Below, in pieces: positions 57,137-64,000 of a stretch of 64,000 bases of DNA (positions are counted from its first letter, which is position 1; each line of letters starts with the position of its first letter). Source of the DNA: M3007 sp044226205 (GTDB taxonomy: Bacteria; Bacteroidota; Bacteroidia; Chitinophagales; Saprospiraceae); NCBI GenBank assembly GCA_044226205.1, contig JBGAHL010000004.1, forward strand, positions 62,001-126,000, read 5' to 3'. Below the pieces are notes generated by a model. It had not been told where the DNA came from, ran no database searches, and saw only the letters and a program-made list of their open reading frames with translations. The position numbers were made by a program, and so were the translations under genes.

Positions 57137-59944
57137 TCAACGTGTTATAATAATTTTTTCCACCTGAATTACCCGACCCTTTTGCCAGAAAACCACGGCG
57201 TACCAGCCTTGCGGCAAAGTATCGACGGCAATCTGCCCCCGCCCGCCGGAGAACTGGCCCTGTCGAAGCATTTGGCCGGCCGGGTCGAAAACGGCGTATT
57301 GAAAAGTAGCGGGTTGCAGGCTTTTTACAGCAAGGACATCGCTGGCCGGCACGGGTCCCAGAGTCAGCGGTGGCTCGTCTGCAGGCCGCGAAAACACGGA
57401 TTTTACCGCCAACAACGAGCCGGTCACCGTGTGCCAGGTCTGGTTGGAAGGCTCGGGCGACTGGTAATCGAGTCCCACCCAGGCGCGGTTAAAAATCAGG
57501 GTACCGGCAGGAAGGTCGGGCCATTGGGACACCCTGAATTTGACCCAGCCCTGCCCGCCCGGCGCCAGACCGATGCTGTCGAACCTGAACGTCAGCACGC
57601 CCTGGTCGCTGAGGGAAAAAAGGCAGGGATGGCTCGACGGGCCGGGCGTCACGGTAGCAGGCGCCAGCAACGCCGCATCGAGCGTGTCTCTGAGCGTGAC
57701 CCATTGAATGGTGTCCGGGCCCGTATTGACAAAATACAGCGCGTATTCGATGTCGGTATTGGCCGCAATGTAATGCTCTGATTCATAGCCGCCCGGGTAG
57801 GCAACCTTGGCGGGAAGGCTGGTAAAAACGTTTACCTCACGACATTCTTTTTCCTCAAAACTGCCGCCGTCGTACAGACTGAACTGGTTGACGAAGCCCG
57901 TGTTGAACATGCCGTCGGTCGAGCAGGCTTCCACCACATCCACCACGACAGGCTCGCTCTGCCAGCCGGGTATCGAAGCGCCCTGACGCCCTTCGAAGCG
58001 CCAGGTAGCGCCATTGGCCGGAAATTCATAACTCGTCTCGCCGCCTGCATCCAGCTGAAACTGCCCCTGCATAAACATGATATTGTCTTCAATAACAATG
58101 AAATCGAGGGTGTTTTGCATGGTTTCGCCCTTGTTCCTGACCTTGAACACTACACTGGTGTCGCCCGAGCAATAGCCGTCCACTTCGATCAAAGGGCCGG
58201 TCAAAGGGTCGAGGCAAGGGGCGTCGGGCGTGATTCGGGCGTCGATACAAAGGGCCTTACCACTGACCAGTCCGTCGCAGGCGGGCACGATTTGCAGGGT
58301 AAATGCACCGCTTTGCAAAGGCGCCAGATCGCCCAGATCGAATTGCCACCTGAAAGGCGCTGTTGGTTGAAAAGGCAGGCTTGCGGCGCTCAAAGTCAGC
58401 AAGGAATCGAGCTGTATGGTGACGGCTGCGTCAGGGGCGACGGCCGTTCCTTCGTTCGAAAATTGCACCGTCACGGGGTTTTCCACGCAGGGTTGCCAGT
58501 TCGACATCGAGACGTCCACACGGGGCAAGGGGCAATCGAGTGCGGCCTGCATGGGAAACGACACGTCGCTGGACACAAAGGTCGTGTCGAACACCGCGCT
58601 GACATCCTGAGCGCATACAGGGTCCCACAAACTATTGGGAGTCAGCACAGTAACAAGATAATTTCCTACGCCGGTCGGCGCCTCGTAGTGGCCGGAACTG
58701 TCGGTAGTGGCGTAGTGAATTTCGCCGTTGGGATGCGTAATACGGACATACCAGCCGGCCAGAGGCGCCTCGCCGGTATCTTTTTGGCAGTTGTTGTTGT
58801 CGTCGCGGAAGATGTCGCCGTTGAGCAGGTTGGCAAAAATGCGACCCGACGAGTCCGTGCGAATGAGGTAGCTGTTGTACTCCCCCGAAAAGATGTAATT
58901 GCCGGTCAGCAAAAAACCTCCATCCTGTTGGCGGCTCATTGCCCAGGTCGAATGCGAATAGCTGGGGATGCTCAGCCGCCGCTCCCAGACGAGGTTGAGA
59001 TCGGCGCCGATACGCCCCAGCCAAAGACGGCTCGCGGGCGGGTTGTAGCCGTACTCCGTGGCCAGCGCCCAAAGGCCGCCATCGCTGGCGGGCCAAAGAT
59101 CGGACAGGTAAAGGTTGTTGGCCGAAGGCACTTGAAGGGCCGCCAGAGAGTCGCCGTTTGGGGCCAGCAGGTGCAGCGAATCGCGGTGCGCCAGCCACAG
59201 CTTGCCGTTGGGCGCGGGTTTGCAACGCGCTACATCGGTTGTGCCGTAGGTGGTAAAATGTTGTCTTTCAATTAGAAACAAAGGCGTTCCGCTGGCGTCC
59301 GTTTTTAAAACCTGGGCGACCGGGGCGGCTATGGGCGGGTTGCTGCGCAGCAAAGTGATCAAAAAGCCGCCGTCGGCAGTCCGTTCGAGGTGCTCGATGG
59401 TCGCCCCGGCTGTTTGCGGGTAGGTCTGGCTCCAGAGCTCGTCGCCGTTGGCATCGGCGCGGACAAGCCGCAACTGGTTGTCGCTTTCCAGGGCGAGCAG
59501 CAATCCGCCATCGGGCAGGATACGCAGACAGCAAGGGTCGTCGAGCACCCCGTAATTGTAGGTTTTTTGCCAGATCAGATTGCCATACCAGTCCAGTTGA
59601 GCCAGCCAGGCGTCCCCGTTGTTGGGCAGCATCGATTTTTTCCCCAGTACAAACAAAAACCCGCCGCCGTCATCCACAACGAGGTCGCGGCCGGTATCGT
59701 CGCCGGGGCCGCCCACGAGGCGTTGCCATTGCAGCAGGCCGTCGGCGTCCGTTTTGGTGAGCATGATCTCGCGCTCGGGGGCCGATGACTGGTCGGAAGT
59801 CAGCAGCAAGGCCCCTCCGTCGGGAGCGGGCTGAACGGCATAGGGCAAAAACTGTCCCTCCCAACTGCGCAGCCATCCCTGTCCAGGCAATGAACAGGAA
59901 ACGAACAACAACATCAGTAAGGAGTAAAAACGGAAGCTTTTCAT
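57137..59944 (-). CDS. large T9SS-exported protein with propeller repeats, SdrD-like and DUF11-like domains
   Basis: A 935-aa secreted protein. The ATG at 59944 gives MKSFRFYSLLMLLFVSCSLP and a signal ending at PGQ. Residues about 25-385 are repeats of the type ADGLLQWQRLVGGPGDD and LPDGGLLLALESDNQ, as in PQQ/kelch-like propellers. An SdrD-type B domain (about 395-465: GDIFRDDNNNCQKDTGEAPL, YVRITHPNGEIHYATTDSSG) follows. Residues about 500-730 and 735-850 are beta-sandwich repeats including a DUF11-like unit (IEYALYFVNTGPDTIQWVTL). The last ~75 residues are the T9SS sorting tail (LGPVPASDVLAVK, YAVFDPAGQMLRQG, LPQGWYAVVFW). First gene of an operon with 55783-57108. Confidence 0.87.
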   Translation of the reverse strand: MKSFRFYSLLMLLFVSCSLPGQGWLRSWEGQFLPYAVQPAPDGGALLLTSDQSSAPEREIMLTKTDADGLLQWQRLVGGPGDDTGRDLVVDDGGGFLFVLGKKSMLPNNGDAWLAQLDWYGNLIWQKTYNYGVLDDPCCLRILPDGGLLLALESDNQLRLVRADANGDELWSQTYPQTAGATIEHLERTADGGFLITLLRSNPPIAAPVAQVLKTDASGTPLFLIERQHFTTYGTTDVARCKPAPNGKLWLAHRDSLHLLAPNGDSLAALQVPSANNLYLSDLWPASDGGLWALATEYGYNPPASRLWLGRIGADLNLVWERRLSIPSYSHSTWAMSRQQDGGFLLTGNYIFSGEYNSYLIRTDSSGRIFANLLNGDIFRDDNNNCQKDTGEAPLAGWYVRITHPNGEIHYATTDSSGHYEAPTGVGNYLVTVLTPNSLWDPVCAQDVSAVFDTTFVSSDVSFPMQAALDCPLPRVDVSMSNWQPCVENPVTVQFSNEGTAVAPDAAVTIQLDSLLTLSAASLPFQPTAPFRWQFDLGDLAPLQSGAFTLQIVPACDGLVSGKALCIDARITPDAPCLDPLTGPLIEVDGYCSGDTSVVFKVRNKGETMQNTLDFIVIEDNIMFMQGQFQLDAGGETSYEFPANGATWRFEGRQGASIPGWQSEPVVVDVVEACSTDGMFNTGFVNQFSLYDGGSFEEKECREVNVFTSLPAKVAYPGGYESEHYIAANTDIEYALYFVNTGPDTIQWVTLRDTLDAALLAPATVTPGPSSHPCLFSLSDQGVLTFRFDSIGLAPGGQGWVKFRVSQWPDLPAGTLIFNRAWVGLDYQSPEPSNQTWHTVTGSLLAVKSVFSRPADEPPLTLGPVPASDVLAVKSLQPATFQYAVFDPAGQMLRQGQFSGGRGQIAVDTLPQGWYAVVFWQKGRVIQVEKIIITR

Positions 59945-59992
59945 GCCGGGAACGGGAATATCAGATGAGGACGGGCTTTTGTCAGCCGGGGT

Positions 59993-60000
59993 CAAAAGTA
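59993..60000 (-). promoter_or_regulatory. candidate -7 element TACTTTTG
   Basis: Minus-strand exact match to TAnnTTTG, 49 bp upstream of the large T9SS gene, with a TTG about 15 bp further upstream. One of the better promoter candidates in the window. Confidence 0.45.
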
Positions 60001-60090
60001 GTCGGCAATGCAAGGCAAGGCGCGGTTTTTCACAAAAACATTTATTCAATTTTGTCGGAAATTTTACGCCGTTTTATACCTTCACAATCT

Positions 60091-61506
60091 ATGCAAAACC
60101 GCAAGCTCTTTCAATTGCTCGGCACCCTCTCCCCTATTGAGCGGAGGCGTTTTAAGAAATGGCTTTTATCGCCTATTCATAATTCAAACAGCACATTATC
60201 AGAATTTTATAATATCATTGACAGTCGTTCTGTCTGGACGGAAAGAAGCTTGAACGCGGCGAAAGTCTTTTCAAAACTGTTTGAAGGAAAGCCCTACGAC
60301 GATTTGGCAATGCGGCGCTTGTTGTCGGAATTTTTAGAACAACTTGAAAGGTTTCTCATCCACGAAAACTGGCAAAACAAACCCCAGGAAATCGCCTTGC
60401 AGCGCGTGCGCATGTACCGCTCCCGCCAACTGTTGCGCGAAGCATCTTCCCACCTGAAAGAAGCCTGCGCCACGCTCGAAGCGCAACCCGAACGCGACGC
60501 CCAATACTACCTCTACGCCTACCGCCTGCAGGAAGAATCGCTCCATCAGGCCCCGACGCGGAGCATAGCCCTCAACATGCAGGAAATGTCGGACGAGCTC
60601 GACGCCTTTTTTGCCGCCGAAATGTTGCGCAATGCCTGTACCGCCCTAAGCCACCAGGCCGTTTATCGCGCCGACTACCGGCTCCCCTACCTCGATGCCG
60701 TGCTGGCCGATTGCGCGAGCGGACGCTTCGACCGGGCGCCCGTGATTCGACTGTACTACCTGAGCTACCGTTACCTGACGCATCCCGAGGCCGAAACCGA
60801 GTTTTTTGCGCTGAAAAAACTGCTGCCCGACGCCGGGGAATGGCTCCCGCGGGCCGAGTTGCGCAACGTGCTCACCTTTGCCGTCAACTATTGCATCCGG
60901 CGGCTCAACACTGGCGGCGAGCATTTTTTCAGGGAAGTTCTTGACCTCTATCGGATGGGGCTTTCGCAGGATGCGTTCCTCGAAAACGGCGTATTCAACC
61001 GATTTACCTTCAAAAACATCGTGGCCGCCGCCCTGAAACTCGGGGAAATGGACTGGACCGAACAATTTATCAACCAGCATGCCGGCCAGTTGCCGGTCGC
61101 CCACAGGGAGGCTTACGAGCGCTTTACCCGCGCCAAACTGGCCTACCAACGCGGCCACTACGATCAGGTGCGCACGCTGCTGGCCGAACTCGACATCGAC
61201 GATGTGTTCCTCAACCTCGACGCGAGGGTCTTGCTGCTGAAAGTGTATTTTGAAAACGGCGAGTGGCGCTTGCTGAAAGGTTTTCTGGTCAGCTTCGAGC
61301 GTTTCGTCAGCCGAAAAAAAATGCTGCCCTACCAGGCCCCCAATTACCTCAATATCATTCATTTAAGCAGAAAAATCATGCTCTTCGACACGCAACCGAA
61401 CGCTGAAGACTACGATAATCTGCGGCAGCAGATCAGCAAGGCGCAGCCGCTCACAGAGCGCGCCTGGCTACTCGGCAGACTGGAAGAACGGCTCAGGACT
61501 GCTTGA
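60091..61506 (+). CDS. uncharacterised helical protein of a Bacteroidota-specific type
   Basis: A 471-aa protein with no signal peptide and no motif I can name. The ATG at 60091 (MQNRKLFQLLGTLSPIERRR) is chosen because the conserved-looking pattern LFQLLGTLSP-ERRRFKKWL-SP starts there; the frame is open far upstream but that part overlaps the divergent T9SS gene. It is nearly all alpha-helical, with Arg/Leu-rich helices of about 35 residues reminiscent of TPR-like solenoids, and has no cysteine cluster. Similar N-terminal wording occurs, as I recall, in unannotated Saprospiraceae/Chitinophagales proteins. It is divergent from the T9SS operon, and its 3' end overlaps crtZ by 14 bp. Confidence 0.8.
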   Translation: MQNRKLFQLLGTLSPIERRRFKKWLLSPIHNSNSTLSEFYNIIDSRSVWTERSLNAAKVFSKLFEGKPYDDLAMRRLLSEFLEQLERFLIHENWQNKPQEIALQRVRMYRSRQLLREASSHLKEACATLEAQPERDAQYYLYAYRLQEESLHQAPTRSIALNMQEMSDELDAFFAAEMLRNACTALSHQAVYRADYRLPYLDAVLADCASGRFDRAPVIRLYYLSYRYLTHPEAETEFFALKKLLPDAGEWLPRAELRNVLTFAVNYCIRRLNTGGEHFFREVLDLYRMGLSQDAFLENGVFNRFTFKNIVAAALKLGEMDWTEQFINQHAGQLPVAHREAYERFTRAKLAYQRGHYDQVRTLLAELDIDDVFLNLDARVLLLKVYFENGEWRLLKGFLVSFERFVSRKKMLPYQAPNYLNIIHLSRKIMLFDTQPNAEDYDNLRQQISKAQPLTERAWLLGRLEERLRTA

Positions 61507-61972
61507 CCCGGCTCCTTTTTTTGAAAAACTTGGGATGCACCACCAGCAGGCCGAACGACTCGCCTTCTTCCTTGGTGGTTTTGGCGTGATGCGCACCGTG
61601 CGCCCGCAAAATGGCGCGCGAATACCAGCCATCCAGTTGCCTGAACCAGCGGAAACGCTGGTGGATGTACACATCATGGATCAGAAAATAGGTAAGTCCG
61701 TACAGCGAGATGCCTACGCCCACAAACAAGACCCATGTAGGTCCCCAAAGTCCGCCGGCCATATAGCACAGCATGGAAGGAATGGCAAAAACCAGGAAAA
61801 AACGGTCGTTTTTTTCAAAAAAACCGTGCTTTTCATGACGGGGCTTGTGATGATCCTCATGCCATCTCCACAAAAATCCGTGCATGACGAACTTGTGGGT
61901 AAACCATGCCATGAATTCCATACCCACGTACGCGGCAATAGTTGCGATCAGACAGGAGAGCCAGGTTGCCAT
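61493..61972 (-). CDS. crtZ: beta-carotene hydroxylase (fatty acid hydroxylase superfamily)
   Basis: A 159-aa integral membrane di-iron hydroxylase that adds hydroxyls to the beta-rings of carotenoids to give zeaxanthin. The histidine boxes are HKFVMHG (about 26-32), HEDHH (38-42), HDVYIHQRF and HGAHHAK, the set expected for CrtZ. Four membrane helices surround them. It implies yellow or orange carotenoid pigments, common in this phylum; no other crt gene is in the window. Its stop codon overlaps the 3' end of the convergent unknown gene by 14 bp. The 204 bp upstream show no clear feature. Confidence 0.92.
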   Translation of the reverse strand: MATWLSCLIATIAAYVGMEFMAWFTHKFVMHGFLWRWHEDHHKPRHEKHGFFEKNDRFFLVFAIPSMLCYMAGGLWGPTWVLFVGVGISLYGLTYFLIHDVYIHQRFRWFRQLDGWYSRAILRAHGAHHAKTTKEEGESFGLLVVHPKFFKKRSRVKQS

Positions 61973-62176
61973 TGATATTCAAGAAGTTGGTTGACAAAAA
62001 CGCCCCAGGAAAGTCTGCCGACAGGATGAAAGTTTGCAGTCAAAACAAGGTGTACATGAGTCCTCGTGTTCGATCTGCCAAACAATCTTTCGCCACAAAA
62101 ACGTCTTCCCGGGAACCCGAAAGTTACCCAAAAACAGCGGCCTTGGCGGATTGTTCGCCTGAAAACAAAATTTGGT

Positions 62177-63244
62177 TCAATTGCCAAAAGGCATGAACTG
62201 ATCGCTGGCCATGGCGGTCGGGATCAGGGGTTGGGGGTGCAAGGTCTCGCCCCGGGCCACTTTTTCGTACAGCTCCACGTATTTCTGGGCCATTTTTTCG
62301 GCAGAAAAATGCTCGCAGGCATACTCATGACAATGCTTGCGGTCGTAGGCCTCGGCATTTTTTACCGCTTCCACGACCTCCGTTCGCTTGACGGAAAGGC
62401 AGCCCAGTTCGGAATAAAAAGCCTCTACCTGGCCGTTCCAGGCCTCGGCTTTGGCCGAATCCTGACCGACATGCACGCGGGAAGGCGTTTCGCGTTTGCC
62501 CAGCAATTCGGGCAAAGCCCCGTAGGGCGTACCAAAAACCGGGCAGCCGAAATACAAACTTTCCACCACCGACAATCCGAAGGGCTCAGCCCATAACGCA
62601 GGGAAAATCAGGCCTTTGGATTGATTGAGCAACATGTTGCGGCCGTCGTTGCTGAGCACGCCGTGGAAACGAACGTGCGGGCTGAGGGTGATGCGCAGGC
62701 CTTTGCGGAAATTGACCCGCGAGCCGCCGATCACGTGAAGGCGGGCGCCGGCCTGCCCGGCCACGTCGATGGCGCCGCGCACATTTTTACCGCTCCAGGC
62801 GGCGTTGCCAAGGAAGTGAAAAAACATGCGCCGCGCTTCCCAGTCGGGGCGCCCGTAATCGGCAAAATCGATGCCCGGATGCACGTACACCTTGCCGCCG
62901 TGGCGACGGGCCTGGTTGCGCGACAAAAAAACCGTGTTCGGGTCGAGCGGCGAATCATCGACTGCGTTGCGGTGCTGCGTCACGAGGTAGGGCACGGAAG
63001 GCGCCGACGCGGGCTGACAATGGAAGTGCACCACGTCGAATCCGTCCGGAATTTGCTCCTGCAACGGTTTTTTCTCGTTGATAATGAAGATTTTGGCAAA
63101 TGGGCAAGTCGAACCTTTTTTTACCAGATAGCTGACCTCATGCCCCAGTTGGTGCAGGGATTTGCCCAGCCACCACAGGATTCTTTCAGCGTCGTCATAG
63201 GTTTGAATGGGTATTCGACTGTTTTGTACAAGCAATATTTTCAT
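62177..63244 (-). CDS. glycosyltransferase family 4-like protein
   Basis: A 355-aa GT-B glycosyltransferase. N-terminal KILLVQNSRIPIQTYDDAER and GKSLHQLGHEVSYLV form the acceptor-side Rossmann entry; DVVHFHCQPAS follows. The donor domain shows FLGNAAWSGKNVRGAIDVA and the conserved EPFGLSVVESLYFGCPVFG motif (E-x7-E type) that contacts the nucleotide sugar, then GTPYGALPEL. It transfers a sugar to a surface glycan or lipid; donor and acceptor are not predictable. It appears to be a single gene with crtZ downstream on the same strand 204 bp away. Confidence 0.88.
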   Translation of the reverse strand: MKILLVQNSRIPIQTYDDAERILWWLGKSLHQLGHEVSYLVKKGSTCPFAKIFIINEKKPLQEQIPDGFDVVHFHCQPASAPSVPYLVTQHRNAVDDSPLDPNTVFLSRNQARRHGGKVYVHPGIDFADYGRPDWEARRMFFHFLGNAAWSGKNVRGAIDVAGQAGARLHVIGGSRVNFRKGLRITLSPHVRFHGVLSNDGRNMLLNQSKGLIFPALWAEPFGLSVVESLYFGCPVFGTPYGALPELLGKRETPSRVHVGQDSAKAEAWNGQVEAFYSELGCLSVKRTEVVEAVKNAEAYDRKHCHEYACEHFSAEKMAQKYVELYEKVARGETLHPQPLIPTAMASDQFMPFGN

Positions 63245-63372
63245 TGGGAAAAGGCAGGCATAATCGGTGGATTATTTTTCAAAAAGCCCGCGTGACAAAT
63301 GTCAAAAAAACACGGGGAATAACAGGTACAGAAAACGATAAAGCGTAAAAAGTTTGCGGCAGGCAGCATGGT

Positions 63373-63404
63373 TTTGTCTTCCAACGGCAAAAAGCCCACC
63401 TTTG
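63373..63404 (+). promoter_or_regulatory. candidate folC promoter
   Basis: TTTG (63373-63376) and CACCTTTG (63397-63404) are 20 bp apart, close to the Bacteroidota -33 TTTG and -7 TAnnTTTG arrangement (first base C instead of T). The ATG of folC is 40 bp downstream. Confidence 0.35.
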
Positions 63405-63443
63405 CGCGGCGAGCCGCGGCTCCGCCCTTCCTTTGCCTTAGCC

Positions 63444-64000
63444 ATGTTGACCTACGCTGAAACGCTCGACTATCTCTATGCGCAGCTTCCCATGTTTCAC
63501 CGCATCGGGCCGGCTGCTTTCAAAAAAGACCTGGGCAACACCCTCGCACTTTGCGAACACCTGGGCAATCCGCAACACAAATTTCGAAGTATCCACATCG
63601 CCGGCACCAACGGCAAAGGCTCCGTCAGCCACATGCTGGCCGCTATTTGTCAGTCGGCCGGGCTCAAAACCGGCTTGTACATCAGCCCCCATTACAAGGA
63701 CTTTCGCGAGCGCATCAAGATCGACGGCCGGTACATTTCACGCCGCCGCGTCGTGTCCTTCGTGCAGCGCAACCTCGACGCCATCGAACGCATAAAGCCT
63801 TCATTTTTCGAGCTTTGCGTCGCCATGGCTTTCGATCATTTTGCCCGTGAGAAAGTCGACGTCGCGGTGATTGAGGTCGGACTCGGCGGCCGGCTCGACA
63901 GCACGAACGTGATCACGCCCCTGCTGAGCGTCATCACCAACATCAGTTTCGATCACCAGAACATGCTCGGCGACACCCTGCCGCTCATTGCCTCGGAAAA
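63444..64000 (+). CDS. folC: folylpolyglutamate synthase / dihydrofolate synthase (truncated by window end)
   Basis: The first 185 codons of FolC, which adds glutamate to dihydropteroate and reduced folates. The Mur-ligase P-loop is IAGTNGKGSVSHMLA, preceded by the usual N-terminus LDYLYAQLPMFHRIGPAAFK. YISPHYKDFRERIKIDG, FFELCVAMAFDHFA and EVGLGGRLDSTNVI are family-conserved, and SVITNISFDHQNMLGDTL follows. The remaining ~240 residues lie outside the window, so integrity beyond here cannot be judged. Confidence 0.96.
   Translation, partial: MLTYAETLDYLYAQLPMFHRIGPAAFKKDLGNTLALCEHLGNPQHKFRSIHIAGTNGKGSVSHMLAAICQSAGLKTGLYISPHYKDFRERIKIDGRYISRRRVVSFVQRNLDAIERIKPSFFELCVAMAFDHFAREKVDVAVIEVGLGGRLDSTNVITPLLSVITNISFDHQNMLGDTLPLIASE

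Overview
The window looks like a chromosomal segment of a gliding-type Bacteroidota, most likely a Saprospiria/Lewinella-like lineage. Four secreted proteins carry C-terminal type IX secretion (T9SS) sorting domains. Two very large hybrid sensor/AraC regulators (HTCS type) are present, Rho carries a long Arg/Asp-rich insertion of the Bacteroidota kind, and several genes are preceded by TAnnTTTG-like -7 promoter elements. The genus is inference. Coding DNA is GC-rich at third positions, which produces many long antisense open frames that are not genes. I see no tRNA, rRNA, CRISPR, prophage or transposase gene. The window cuts the last gene (folC) and probably the very end of a gene at the left edge.

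Layout. 0-9.9 kb: a conserved unknown protein, two tandem MacB/FtsX-type permeases, a PA14-OmpA fusion, a secreted unknown and a methionine-type aminotransferase. 10-15.1 kb: a beta-carbonic anhydrase facing a four-gene minus-strand run (CBS-like PLP enzyme, JmjC-like cupin, HipA-like kinase, alpha-oxoamine synthase), which I propose as a sulfonolipid (capnine) locus with two unexplained extra genes. 15.5-21.3 kb: RDD, DinB-like, alpha/beta hydrolase, M1 peptidase and a T9SS-exported repeat protein. 21.4-29.1 kb: an FGE-fold protein with a DUF2723-like N-terminal part, an S41 peptidase, an ECF sigma factor with its probable anti-sigma factor, a TPR hybrid kinase and a methyltransferase. 29.1-39.2 kb: a zinc peptidase, a TPR-HTCS divergent from a T9SS Delta-60 repeat protein, and a propeller HTCS. 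39.5-49.6 kb: serS, rho, GH25 lysozyme, M28-PDZ peptidase, bacilliredoxin, a DASS transporter and a GMC oxidoreductase. 49.6-64 kb: a retropepsin-PDZ protein, a site-2 protease, a lipoprotein methyltransferase, an O-antigen ligase, rsmA overlapping an alkyltransferase-like gene, two T9SS proteins, an unknown helical protein, crtZ, a glycosyltransferase and folC.

The most striking non-coding feature is the number of palindromic intergenic elements: a ~175-bp GGGGCAGCGCCCC family (two copies), a 34-bp perfect palindrome (two copies in exactly opposite orientation, both between convergent genes), a 171-bp nested inverted repeat whose ends supply the TAG stop codons of both flanking genes, a CACCGCCAAGACGC-type repeat, and a three-way-junction element abutting a start codon. 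Several ordinary intrinsic terminators are also clear.

Limits: all function calls come from reading motifs; no database search, structure prediction or alignment was run.
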